NCBI GenBank assembly: GCA_031001845.1
Contig: JARNGD010000142.1
Location: forward strand, 32,961 to 96,960
Direction of reading: 5' to 3'
Length of the DNA: 64,000 nucleotides
Source: Achaetomiella virescens
Lineage: Eukaryota; Ascomycota; Sordariomycetes; Sordariales; Chaetomiaceae
Every line of letters starts with the position of its first letter. Position 1 is the stretch's first letter. The notes under the pieces were generated by a model. It had not been told where the DNA came from. It made no database searches and saw only the letters and a program-made list of their open reading frames with translations. The position numbers and the translations under genes were made by a program. Below, one piece after another: positions 33,961 through 44,103 of the stretch.

Positions 33961-34726
33961 GATGGAGGGCGTCGAAACAGCAGAGGCCTTCGTCGATAAG
34001 GATGGCGATCTGGCCTTCGACCACACCAAAATCATCCTCCGCCGGAACGAGGACGGTCGGTGCTTCTTCGCCCGCAGCTCCAGGCGCATCCGTCCGCATC
34101 CCGCCATCACGCTCCAGGAGCTGACGACGTCGAGCTGACCGAGATTCCCGCCGACAATGTCTGGCCCGTTTTCGATCCAGCCTCGAAGCTCAGCCGGGCT
34201 CCCCAACCGCTGCCCACCAAGGCCTATGTCAAGCGACAGAGCCTCTTAGATTTTGGCGACACCCCCGCTCAGGGAGGCTGGGCGAGCAGGTACTGACCGA
34301 GGCGGAGATCTGCGACCTTCTCATCAAGCACCCAGTACTTGGGGTGCCTTGTTGGGGGGATAACCGGCCTGTGCTTTGCACATTATAACATCTCTGCCCG
34401 AGATAGTGAGGCGTGGCATCCCATTTGACAGGGAGGCCTGTCTGCGAGGAATCGAGGGCAGGGTCAATCACCTTCATGAGCTCGATCTTGTGCACAGCGA
34501 TCTGAACCCGCGCAATGTCATGGCTGGTAATGATGGCAACAACTCTGTGATTATCGACCTCCATTCCTGCAAACGGGAAGGCCAAGAGCTCGGCCCCAAG
34601 GGAGCTACTTTCGGCTGGGCTGAAGAAGGCATAACTCACGCACGGCATGAGAATGATTTCTATGGCCTTGCGAGCATTCGAGAGTTCCTGATGCCTAGTC
34701 GATATGCATCGCCCTGCCCTCATTGA
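33961..34726 (+). pseudogene. Fungal protein-kinase-like gene, broken
   Basis: Fragments of a kinase-fold protein of a family common in Sordariomycetes. First frame: MEGVETAEAFVDKDGDLAFD then TKIILRRNEDGRCFFARSS. Another frame: FDPASKLSRAPQPLPTKAYV and RQSLLDFGDTP. Then EAEICDLLIKHP in a third, and finally, from about 34376, SLPEIVRRGIPFDREAC, HELDLVHSDLNPRNVM and NNSVIIDLHSCKREG. The catalytic loop HSDLNPRN keeps the Asp and Asn (HxDxxxxN); the DFG triplet appears as DLH, as the family's divergent version would allow. At least four frame changes are needed, more per kilobase than in the housekeeping genes, so it may be truly decayed rather than merely mis-sequenced. Confidence 0.6.
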
Positions 34727-35092
34727 TCCCCCAACAGAAGCTACTGACCACTGTTCAAACACTTATATCTGAGAGTGATGACTGCGATATCACGCCTGCT
34801 CACCAACCTGATGGGTCACGGATCTGACTCCGAGGGCTCAGAGCCAGTCCCCTGTGTTCTCAACGCATCGTTGCAAACCACCGCGTCCTGGCACCTGCCC
34901 TTTGCCTTTGGGCGGATGACCGGAGGATATTGGGCTGCGGCATGGACATGGTACAGATTACAATGTGTCCATGTAAGAATAGGAAGTGGGGCGCTTTGAC
35001 AACCGCCTCCGGTCTTCGACGTAGCCCCGAGGTCGCCAAGATCCTCCAGTGAAGGTGTAAAACGTGCCACTCCCCTGCGATTCCACGGCCAT
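34727..35092. other. Intergenic, no gene seen
   Basis: About 370 bp between the broken kinase and the last exon of MHF2. No recognisable features. Confidence 0.45.
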
Positions 35093-35246
35093 TCACAGAT
35101 CCATCAACAGCTGCGGCGCAACCTTCTCCAAATCCTCAACCTGTGTAGTATCGTATTAGCCATTGCCCTCTTCAACCAATCTTCCCCACCGGCTCCTTCT
35201 CTCCCCACCGTTCCCCCTTTCCCAACATCTCAAGCGAACATGCAAC

Positions 35247-35288
<42 letters not shown>

Positions 35289-35871
35289 AGGAGGAAATGA
35301 AGCGAGTCTCACCTCCAAAAACCCCCCTTCCCTCTCCACCGCCGCCCGCGCAATCGCCTCCCTCACAAACACATCCACATACCGCGCTACAGCCGTATTC
35401 GCGTCGCGTGTGATCCTGGTCCCGTCCCGCTCAAAGAACTCGTGCAAGATCCGCGTCAACAGCTCAGGGGGTATCCTTTCCCTAGCCTCTTCTTCCTCTT
35501 CATCCTCTCCCTCTTCAGCAGCATTTCGCCGGTGCTCGTCAACGTCCATATCCGACCGCTCGTTTCTTCTTGTTGTTGTACTTCCTCCTCCTCCAAACCC
35601 ATCACTCCATGCCTATTCTCCTCCTCCTCCTCCTCCCCTTCCTCGTCGTGCTGTCGTTTCCTCCCGCAGCAACAGCAGCAGCAGCGACGGATGCTGTGCC
35701 CCTCCCCCTTCCCCTTCCCCTTCCCCTTGTACTGCTGCTGCTCGCCCCTCGCCTGATTGCAGAACCTCGAGTTGCTGCTGTAGACCTTGAAGCTGTGGTT
35801 GAAGTAGTAGGTGTGTTCGCAACGGCAGGCCTGCCGCCACGACCGCGGGGTACTGAAGATTTGGGTGGCAT
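35093..35871 (-). CDS. MHF2: CENP-X / MHF2 histone-fold protein
   Basis: Histone-fold partner of MHF1/CENP-S in the FANCM-associated DNA-repair complex and at kinetochores. The diagnostic part begins MDVDEHRRNAAEEGEDEEEE and continues IPPELLTRILHEFFERDG, TRITRDANTAVARYVDVFVR and EAIARAAVEREGGFLE; after an intron (35312..35141) the last exon reads VEDLEKVAPQLLMDL. A 90-residue N-terminal extension (MPPKSSVPRGRGGRP..., RGRGRGRGRGTA) is Arg/Gly- and Ala-rich. One frame change near 35600 links the extension to the core. The 172-bp intron contains 38 consecutive T on the coding strand (35248-35285), which makes it several-fold longer than a typical intron here. Confidence 0.88.
35248..35285. repeat. 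A38 homopolymer in MHF2 intron
   Basis: Thirty-eight consecutive A on the plus strand (T on the coding strand), the longest single-base run in the window. Its exact length is unlikely to be reliable. Confidence 0.9.
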
Positions 35872-36513
35872 CCTTGACGCGGGTACTGGGTGCTAGACAG
35901 GAGGGGCAATTCGCTGGGTAAAGCCACAAATCAAAAGCCTGTGATATTTGCAGTTTTGGGAGTCAGGTTACAGTTCGCCTAGAGGATCCGGGTGGTGGAT
36001 TGGAAAGTTTGTCTGTGCAGGAAAAACGCGACGCGACGAGATGCAGGAATTACGTAAATGGGTTTGCAAACACCAAAATTCGCAACCTCTGCGGACTCGC
36101 ATTTAGAGAAAACAGACAGCTGGATGCTAAGACCATAGAGACTGGAACACGCCATGTAAGGAAATCACGTTGAATTGGCCAGAACTAGGGATCTATGAGT
36201 CGCATGCAACAAAAGGAAACACCCACGCGAAGCACGCGAGATAGTAGCAAGGAATACACCGGGAATGGCTCAAGAGTATAAATTACAGCGGGTGACCGGC
36301 CCATCCGCGTCCCAGTAAACGCCAGACATGCCCAGTATTTGTATCCCGCGATACCCAACGTCCAGAAGCATTTGCTGCCTGCCACGATGGATCCCACCCG
36401 TCTCCCAGCTCAACGTCCCCAACCCCGCGTCCCCGCGGCCGAGCCCGCTGCTCCGGTCGTCCCCAACCCCCGACACCATCATTTATGTTGTATGGTACAG
36501 TGGTTTTAGCAAT
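35872..36513. other. Intergenic: promoter of MHF2 and 3' region of AAC
   Basis: About 640 bp with no supported gene; both neighbours are on the minus strand. Confidence 0.45.
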
Positions 36514-38032
36514 TTAGCCGGAGCCGCCCTTGAAGGCCTTGCCGAAGAGCAGGACCTGGAGCTGGTCGTAGATCGAGAGCACACCAGCACCAGCAACACC
36601 ACGGAGAATGTTGGCACCAGCACCCTTGAAGAGAGACTTGACACCCTCGTTGGCGATGATCTGCTTGGCGCAGTCGAGCGAGCCCTTGTACTTGACGGCC
36701 TCACCAGAGGTCATCATCATGCGGCGACGGATGGTATCAAGAGGGTACGAGGCGATACCGGCACCAGTGGTGACGCACCAACCGAGCAGGAACGAGGCGA
36801 GGAAGTTGTTGGCGAGGGGACCGACGAGGACAACGGGCTTGATCGAGTCGTACATGCCGAAGTAGAGACCACGGTAGACGACGATACCGGCGACGGAGGG
36901 ACCGAAACCACGGTACAGACCGGCAATACCGTCAGAGGCGATGGTCTTGCGGTAGACGTCGATGAGACCGTTGAACTGGCGCTCGCCACCCTTCTTGGCG
37001 GACTTGGCGTCGTTGGCAAGACGGGTACGGGCATAGTCGAGGGAGTAGACGAAGAGGAGCGAGGTGGCACCAGCAGCCTAGAGCGCGTTAGATGTGTCAA
37101 GGATCCAGCAGGTCCATACTCAAAACTTACACCACCGGAGGCCAGGTTACCGGCCATCCTCTTCCAGTAGCCATCCTTGTCCTTCTTGTAGCCGAACATC
37201 TTCTTGAACTGATCACGGAAAGCGAAGTTCAGGGCCTGGGTAGGGAAGTAACGGATGACGTTGGCGGTGTTGCCACGCCACAGGGCCATGACACCCTCAT
37301 CGGCCGTGGTGCGGCGGAAGCAGTCGATGATGCCATTGTAGCGGCGGTCGAGGCGGCCAGCCTTGATCATCTCATCCTAGCGGGCTGTCAGCATGTGCGC
37401 TGATTGTTCGATGTGCCTTGTCCAGGACCAAGCGGTTGAAGTGCGTCGCACGTGACACAAGCCACCGGTTTGAGCGCTTCTCGCAGACGCAACTCTGGCT
37501 GCCCGAGAACCATGGATCGAAGGCGCGAATGCAGTATCACATACCTGGTTCTGACGAGGAGCTTGATGCGCTCAATGGGAGCGGCAGCGGTCTTCGAGAC
37601 GGCGGCAGAGACACCACCCACTGTGATCGCGCGTCAGTGATATTGCTCGGACTGAAGCCAACTACGCCAGGGCCGGGGACAGCGATCGCCATCTCGCGTC
37701 CATGCAAGCCGTATTGCGTTTACGTACTCAGGAAGTCCGCCATGAAGGGCTGTCACGAGAAGCATTAGCATAATGTCAACATTGCCAATTGCTTGACGAC
37801 CAGATTCAACTCAGCATCGAGAACATCACCTTGCCGACCGCACCAGCCACGGCCCGACGATCGCAAGAGCCATCGACTCCAAGCATTGAGGTCAATTGCC
37901 GACTGCGATCGAGAGGGCGAGGCGTGTCCAGGGCAAGTTCGATGGATCGCGATGGAGCGAGCGAATTCCGGTCGGGGAATCGTAACGACTTACCGGCATG
38001 CCCAGGACCTTGACCTCTTCCTTGCCGGACAT
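36514..38032 (-). CDS. AAC: Mitochondrial ADP/ATP carrier
   Basis: Exchanges cytosolic ADP for matrix ATP across the mitochondrial inner membrane. Six exons: MSGKEEVKVLGMP (38032-37994); PFMADFL (37749-37728); MGGVSAAVSKTAAAPIERIK (37620-37545); DEMIKAGRLDRRYNGIIDCF onward (37376-37131); AAGATSLLFVYSLDYARTRL onward (37077-36514). The three mitochondrial-carrier repeats are visible, with SKTAAAPIERIK, FVYSLDYARTRL and ASYPLDTIRRRMMM; RRRMMM is the nucleotide-carrier signature. The chain ends GKAFKGGSG. One base is missing near 37553 (LLV to QNQ). Many introns at the 5' end are usual for this gene in Sordariomycetes. Confidence 0.96.
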
Positions 38033-38533
38033 CTTGATTTCTGTTCAAAGACAGCTTGAAGAGAAAAGAAGGGAGTGGAGATGGGAGTCCTAGCTCTGCT
38101 GATGAGAGTCTGGGAGATGGAGAGGGCAGGAAGTCGCGAGAAAATAAATTCTGCGAGCCTGGGAGGTTTGGGGGGGGAGAGGGAAAAAAATTCGTCGCAG
38201 GCCCGGAAGAGACCAGCTTTTGAGGTGCGAGTCTTTCCGGCCCCTTGTCGCGCTAGGCGCACGGACCAGCCACAACCAGCCACGGGGGTGCGCGGCAACC
38301 ATTGGCTGTCCTTGTCGCTCCGGCAGCCTTGCCAGTGGCGCGACCAGTTTTGCAATGCCGGTAAAGCCCGAGGTTCCAGTCTTTTCTGTTGCAATCGCAA
38401 AGTTGGCGGCCGAATGGGAGTTATTTTTTCGCTGCCCAGGATCCCGATTTCCCTCTCCATGTGGCAAACAGGGCCCGTTGTCTCATTCCTAAGCTCAATT
38501 CTAAGGTATCAATACATATTGTTTCCAGGTTCC
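38033..38533. promoter_or_regulatory. Promoter region of the ADP/ATP carrier
   Basis: 500 bp upstream of the carrier start, with CCAAT-type motifs (CCATTGG near 38300). No gene supported. The 3' end of the hypothetical ORF at 38534 marks its far side. Confidence 0.4.
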
Positions 38534-38914
38534 TTAAAACTCCTCCTCTTGCCGACTGCCATCCTCCATCTCCTGGTCCTTATCGCAGCCCGAATTTGAT
38601 CTCAGTTCAGAAATTCGCGACTTCCAGGGGGGACTTGGCTGCTCGGCTGAAAGGTTCCACGAGGCTAGTAAAAGCTCCGAGGACTCCTCGCCGCCAATGG
38701 CATCCTGCCAATTGGACCCAGTTGAAAACTTTTTGGGTTTCGAGGACGGCAATGCCAGCAGGAGAGGATCCACCACCTCCTTATCTGAACCGATGACTTC
38801 GATGATGTCTTCAGTTGAAACCGGGCTGGTCCATCGTCTCCCAATTTTAGTCTTGCTCTTGCATGTGGCAAGTGGCAAGAAGACACCTTGCTGGGCAGGT
38901 CTCCATCCTGTCAA
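38534..38914 (-). CDS. Hypothetical protein, 126 residues (possible last exon)
   Basis: Open frame containing KTKIGRRWTSPVSTEDIIEV and IGSDKEVVDPLLLALPSSKP, ending EMEDGSRQEEEF. Acidic, without signal peptide or membrane span. An AG acceptor before SKTKIGRR (about 38858) suggests it may be a downstream exon of a longer minus-strand gene. No family recognised; it may be chance. Confidence 0.3.
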   Translation of the reverse strand: MTGWRPAQQGVFLPLATCKSKTKIGRRWTSPVSTEDIIEVIGSDKEVVDPLLLALPSSKPKKFSTGSNWQDAIGGEESSELLLASWNLSAEQPSPPWKSRISELRSNSGCDKDQEMEDGSRQEEEF

Positions 38915-39788
38915 TGGGGCAGTCGAGCCAGTGCCGCAATTTGAGTGTTGCCAACCAACTAGACGCGGATGCTTTCCGATGGGAGATCAGGGCAACTCGA
39001 GTGAGGCGCAGGTTCCAAGTTTGAGGATGAGGTGAGATCTGGAGCGACAAAGGGTGGAAACAGAAGACCACCACTCATCCGCAGAGCGGAAATGATGGCA
39101 GCATCACTCAACTGCGCCATCCTTCATATGTCCTCGTTGTTGGGCACTTTGCGAATGCTTGATGCCATTGTTCCGTCCTCTTGGATAGGCCGTCAGCACG
39201 TGAACCAAGAAGCTGGCGCTAAGGCTGGCTGTCATGATGGTAATCTGGCATCTGGCAATGGCTCCCCCGAGGTCATGTGTCCGCACCTGCAGCGAGAACA
39301 GTAGGACTTTAGCAGAGTTCCCTTGACGGCGTCGTCAGTATCCAGATTTCTGGCCCTCGAAATGCATGCCAGGTGGTTGGTCTTGACTTAGAGCTTCCGC
39401 ATGTTCTTTTGAGAAACAGTGGTCAACCATCGACTCGACACCCCTGGCAACAGAGACGGTCGATGGGTATCAATTCCGCTACGTTGACGTGCCCTTGTCT
39501 CCTTGCTAGAATAGGACACGAATCGCACAGACATCACAGCATCAGATGTAGCCGAGTCTTGATCATCCAGCCCTGGCGGGCGAAGCCGCGGCGTTTGTTC
39601 GTATCTTGATGCAATTCCAGTCTAAGGATCTGGAGCCCTTCCGATCCCTATGCTACACCGCCCGAGTTGCAAACTGAACTCCATTCCCAGAGACGTAGCC
39701 ATGCCCGAATAACCGTAACCCCAAGCGAACCGCCGTCAAAAAAGTCGCATTCTGCCCGCCAGGTCCGTCGATATGATTTGTGGGACGT
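38915..39788. other. Intergenic, no gene seen
   Basis: About 870 bp between the hypothetical ORF and eS25. It may hold upstream exons of that ORF; otherwise nothing stands out. Confidence 0.4.
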
Positions 39789-40223
39789 TTACTCGGCAGC
39801 ACCAACGGCACGAGCTGCAGCATCTGGTCAGCACCGGATCCTTCTCCGACGTCACGCTCTTCACAGCCGGTTCAACATACTGTAGATCTTCATCTTGCTG
39901 TGTCCACGACCTGCTTGATCTGTCCTTCTCCTCCAGGTCCTTGAGGCACCGCCGGGCGAGGGAGCCGTTGATCTTGAGGCGGTCGACGAGGGTGGCGACG
40001 GTCACCAGACGGTAGGATTGGACATCCTTATAGAGCTTGTCGGAAGTGGCCTTGTCAAGGATGACGGCGTGCTGGGCCTTGTCCTTGACTGTTCGCAGAG
40101 GCAATGTTAGCGGGTGTGGTCCGGTGCGTCGCGTCGGGGAATCGCCGGCGCAGGAATGCGCTTACCCTTTCCCTTCGACCACTTCTTCTTCTGCTTCTTA
40201 GCACCAGATGCCGCGGGAGCCAT
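39789..40223 (-). CDS. RPS25: 40S ribosomal protein eS25
   Basis: Small-subunit ribosomal protein near the tRNA E site. Exon 1 (40223-40166) MAPAASGAKKQKKKWSKGK; exon 2 (40088-39881) VKDKAQHAVILDKATSDKLY, KDVQSYRLVTVATLVDRLKI, NGSLARRCLKDLEEKG; exon 3 (39814-39789) completes TRAVGAAE. The basic head and the winged-helix core are full length for the family. Two one-base deletions near 39925 and 39905 separate DLEEK from GQIKQVV and HSKMKIY. Transcribed divergently from uS7 across a 306-bp promoter. Confidence 0.94.
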
Positions 40224-40529
40224 TTTGGATATCTGTTCTGGCGGTTTGATGAAGGTTCCAGAGGAGGCCGTCGAGCTGCACAAGGCGGGGAGATTTTTCT
40301 GACAGAGGGCAGCCGACCTGCCAGACAGGAGCTTAGGTCAACTGAGCCCTAACAAAATGGGGCCTTCTGAGTGGTTGGCGCCGCGCCCAGACCACCCTTT
40401 GCGGGGCCACCAAAAAATTGACGACCACTCTCGAGCCCTCAAGTGCCTTCATTGCCTGTCGCTCCTCCACGCCAAACTTCAATTCCATCACCACCTTCAG
40501 CTTTCGCAGTCAGTCGGTACTAGCACAAA
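40224..40529. promoter_or_regulatory. Bidirectional ribosomal-protein promoter (eS25 / uS7)
   Basis: 306 bp between the two start codons. A telobox-like AGCCCTAAC lies at 40345-40353, near the midpoint. A CT-rich stretch precedes the uS7 start, as is common for highly expressed fungal genes. Sharing one promoter would help keep two small-subunit proteins at equal output. Confidence 0.65.
40345..40353 (+). promoter_or_regulatory. Telobox-like motif
   Basis: AGCCCTAAC matches the telomere-repeat-like core (CCCTAA) that is enriched in ribosomal-protein promoters of many ascomycetes. A single copy; binding is inferred. Confidence 0.45.
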
Positions 40530-41437
40530 ATGTCTGAAGGCGAAGTCGAAGTGGCCTCCTCCAGCTACGAGGTCCTCCCTAAGGAGGTCCTCGCCGAGGT
40601 TGGCAGCGTCAAGCTCTTCAGTACGTCCCGACCCACGTATCGCTGAATTCCGTGTCCAAAAAATCGATGCATCACGACAGCAGCAATTTTCGAGCGCAAT
40701 TGCTGACTGTTTGTTAATTTCAGACCGCTGGAGCTACGAGGATGTTGAGATCCGGGACATCTCCTTGACGTAAGACACCGCTGCAACCACCACGATACCG
40801 GCCGCCTCCGATTTGGGACCGATAGTTACCCGGGCTGGCTGCATGTGTTTGGACACGAGGCTAATGGGCTTCTCATTGCAGCGACTACATCCAGATCCGG
40901 TCTCCCGTCTACATCCCTCACTCGGCTGGCCGCTATGCCGTCAAGCGTTTCCGCAAGGCCAACTGCCCCATCATTGAGCGCCTCACCAACTCCCTGATGA
41001 TGCACGGCCGCAACAACGGCAAGAAGATGATGGCCGTCCGCATTGTTGCGCACGCCTTCGAGATCGTAAGGCTGGGAATCACCTGAAGACGCGCGGACTC
41101 GACTCTAACGGGAATTCAGATCCACCTGATGACCGACCAGAACCCCATCCAGATTGCCGTTGACGCCATTGTCAACTGTGGCCCCCGCGAAGACAGCACC
41201 CGTATCGGCTCGGCCGGTACCGTCCGGAGACAGGCCGTCGATGTCTCTCCTCTCCGCCGCGTCAACCAGGCTATTGCCCTCCTCACCACCGGTGCCCGCG
41301 AGGCCTCCTTCCGCAACGTCAAGTCGATCGCCGAGTGCCTTGCTGAGGAGCTGATCAACGCTGCCAAGGGTAGCAGCAACTCGTATGCGATCAAGAAGAA
41401 GGACGAGTTGGAGCGTGTGGCCAAGAGCAACCGGTAA
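40530..41437 (+). CDS. RPS5: 40S ribosomal protein uS7
   Basis: Head protein of the 40S subunit (bacterial S7 counterpart) that contacts mRNA at the E site. Four exons: 40530-40620 (MSEGEVEVASSSYEVLPKEV), 40724-40769, 40882-41065 (DYIQIRSPVYIPHSAGRYAV, NGKKMMAVRIVAHAFEI), 41120-41437 (IHLMTDQNPIQIAVDAIVNC, STRIGSAGTVRRQAVDVSPL, ending VAKSNR). All splice sites are GT..AG and phases match, with no frameshift. Length (about 213 residues) is normal. It is one of the few long genes here that is perfectly clean. Confidence 0.97.
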
Positions 41438-41787
41438 AGGGTTACTTGGTGGGAAGGCATATTGGACCGGGACGGACGGATTTTACGGTGTTTTGCAGGG
41501 CTGCTTTTGCGCGTTACGGTCTGGTGGATGCATGGCAATCTTGTCAAACAGGCACAAATAGGGCTCTCGTCAAAAAGGGGGCAAACGGTGAATTTCTGAC
41601 AAGAACGGTCGGTTTGCCATTGGTAATGTGCTATGCCGGTGTAACGTGGAGTTTTTTGTTTCTCTATTCTCTGCCTCCCTGTGATCCGTGGTATCGTCCT
41701 AACGCCTCTACGTCGAAGTCCCATCAACGACCATCTCAAGCACCGTTCCTCAAGTCTCAACTACTGATCCCCAGACAAACCTTCTAG
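41438..41787. other. Convergent 3' region
   Basis: 350 bp between the uS7 stop and the GNAT stop; no coding signal. Confidence 0.4.
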
Positions 41788-42703
41788 TCAGGTCTGCTGC
41801 AACTCTCTCTCAACCTCAACCCTCAGAAACATCCCCACATGCGGAATCCCCTCCTCCATCCACGTCCCCATCTCCTCATCAACCTGAAAGCCGCATTTCT
41901 CCCAAATTTTGACGGCGTCAACCTGCGCATGACAGCAAAACAGCCCGTTCCACCGCGGCAGTGTCCCGCCTTGCTCCATGCCCAGCTGCTCGAACCCGAC
42001 CTCGGCGGGGGAGGGGTCGAAATAGGACGGGTGCTTGCGCATCCAGCCGATGGCGGTCAGGATCAGCTGGCGCGCGATGCCGCGCCCGCGGAACTCGGGG
42101 ATCACGGCCAGCCGGCCAAGTTTGACGTAGGGTTCGATGCCGTCGTGGAAGGTTGTGGGGCGGTCGGGGGTGAAGGAGGGGAGGGAGGGGGTCCTGTGGC
42201 GGAGGGCGATGTGGTGGTCTTGTCGTCGTTTGAGGGGGGCTTGGATGGGGTGCTGTGGATATCGGGGGTTGTCTTGGTGGTGGCGTGGCTGGTACCGTTG
42301 CTGGTGGTCTCCTCGACCAACTCCCCGTCCACATACACCCCGCCATCCCGCGGGTGCGGTGGGTGCGGAAAGGGAACAAGCCGCACCGTGCCGATCGGCA
42401 CGCTCCGCGTCTCGCTCTGCCGCGGGCGGAGGATCTCGCCCGTCTCGGGGTCGGCGACGCCGGGGACACGGTCTGGTTGACGGACGCGTAGATGACCCAG
42501 TGCGCGCAGCGCGGGTCGTCCGAGTCGTACTCGTTGCTCTGCGGCACCTTTTGCTCCTCGACGAAGACCTGCGAGCGCACCACCATGGCATCGAAGAAGG
42601 TGCGCGGGATGGCGGCCGCGGAGGGCTGCGCAGACGGCGGGAGCCCGCGCTCCCAGGAGAGGTTGGCCGTTGGCTCGAGGAGGGCGATGAAGGGAGTGCC
42701 CAT
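41788..42703 (-). CDS. GNAT-family N-acetyltransferase
   Basis: Acetyl-CoA-dependent acetyltransferase of unknown substrate. MGTPFIALLEPTANLSWERG leads to AMVVRSQVFVEEQKVPQSNE (the usual GNAT first-strand and helix region) and DPRCAHWVIYA. A long low-complexity loop (about residues 95-180, Ser/Pro/Thr-rich) interrupts the fold, followed by KLGRLAVIPEFRGRGIARQL, containing the acetyl-CoA-binding R/QxxGxG/A motif (EFRGRGIA), and a C-terminal GLFCCHAQVDAVKIWEKCGF. Frame changes near 42473 and 42170 each fit one missing base. The ATG at 42703 is the first in frame and precedes conserved sequence. Confidence 0.82.
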
Positions 42704-43253
42704 TTTTGACGGCGTTCACCTTTTCCTTCCTCTTAGTTTTTCTCCTGACCTGCTGCCTCGTGCCCAAGTATTCAATGCCGTCGTCGTGGTGGCAGGTATG
42801 ATTCACTGCGGGTTTCTCGGAGTTAACAAGTTTTGGCTGGCTATGGAAAAAATTCCAAATTGCGGATGGCGAAGTTCCCTCAGGTGATCAATCTCATGCA
42901 CGGCGACGTCTCCACTGACAAGATTAGGCCCTCTGGATGACGGATGTTTAAGTGCGAAGTTCCACGAAGCATAACCCAAATAGTGTTGAAAGTGGCTGAG
43001 CAAAGAGATTGCCACATACCCTGCCGTTTCCCGTGTAAGCTCCGTGTCTTCCGGAGTGACCGGGTGCAGCACGGGAGATCCGCCGCGTTGGAGACTGGGG
43101 AAGTGCCAGCAAGGGTCCCGGCGGGGTCAGTACCCGGAGGGGAGACGTTCATCTCATTGGTTTCGAAGAACCAATGACGGCATTGGCATCACACCCCCTC
43201 TACCTCTTGTAAGGACGACGTGGAGATCAAACATTCTAATACCTAATATCAAG
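42704..43253. promoter_or_regulatory. Divergent promoter, GNAT / SDR
   Basis: 550 bp between divergent starts with no supported gene. Confidence 0.45.
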
Positions 43254-44103
43254 ATGCCTGCCGTCGACAACGCCATTGAAGGCAAACTTGCCCTGATCAC
43301 AGGTGCCTCGGGAGGGTACCACACCACAAAACTTAGCTGTACTCCCGTCGCTGCCATCCATGCTAACTACCACAGCATCGGCGCCGCCTGCGCGCGAGCA
43401 CTCTACCTTCAAAACGTCAATCTCGCGCTGACCTACTCCAGCGGCGAGGACAAGATCCTGGCCCTCGAGGAAGAGCTCTGGGCGCTGCGCAACAACCACG
43501 CGCCCGACGCGCCCAACCCGGTCGTCTCAACGCACAAGGTAGACGTCGGCTCGGGCCGACGACATCCAACGCCTCTTCGAGAGCATCCGCACGCTGCACG
43601 GCAAGCCCGGCCCGGACATTCTCGTGTCCAACGCCGGGTATGGAAAGCGCATCCCGGACATCGCCGACATCTCTGTCGCCGAGTTCGACCACACCATCAC
43701 GGTTAACCTGCGCGCAGCCTTCATCCTGTCCAAGCTGGCCATCCCGCACATGGCCGCCCAGGGTTGGGGCGCATCATCTACGTGTCGTCGCTGGCGGCGC
43801 ACGGGGGGGATCAACGGGTGTCACTATGCGGCGAGCAAGGCCGGGCTGCACGGGCTGATGAAGAACCTCGCGACAAAGCATGCCAAGGACGGGATCACGG
43901 TGAATGATGTTGCGCCGGCCATGATCGGGGACACCGGCATGATCCCGGACGAGAAGTTTGTCGAAGGCACGCCGGGGGATGTGAGGAATATTCCCGTGGG
44001 CCGGCTGGGCACGCCGAGGGAGGTGGCGAATGTGGTGCTGATGTTTTGCCAGACGGGGTATTTGACAGGGCAAAGTGTGTTGTTGAGCGGCGGGCTGAAG
44101 TAA
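43254..44103 (+). CDS. Short-chain dehydrogenase/reductase, 3-oxoacyl-ACP-reductase-like
   Basis: Classical SDR: MPAVDNAIEGKLALITGASG, with an intron (43316-43375, gtaccac..cag) splitting the cofactor loop so the join reads TGASGGIGAACARAL. NAG motif in DILVSNAGYGKR; active site Ser in YVSSLAAHG; Tyr and Lys in CHYAASKAGLHG; C-terminal LTGQSVLLSGGLK. NADPH or NADH use is not obvious. Frame changes near 43553 (one extra G or two missing), 43766 (one missing) and 43804 (one extra G in a G7 run); the last two cancel. Homologues act on fatty-acyl or polyketide-type ketones; the substrate is unknown. Confidence 0.85.
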
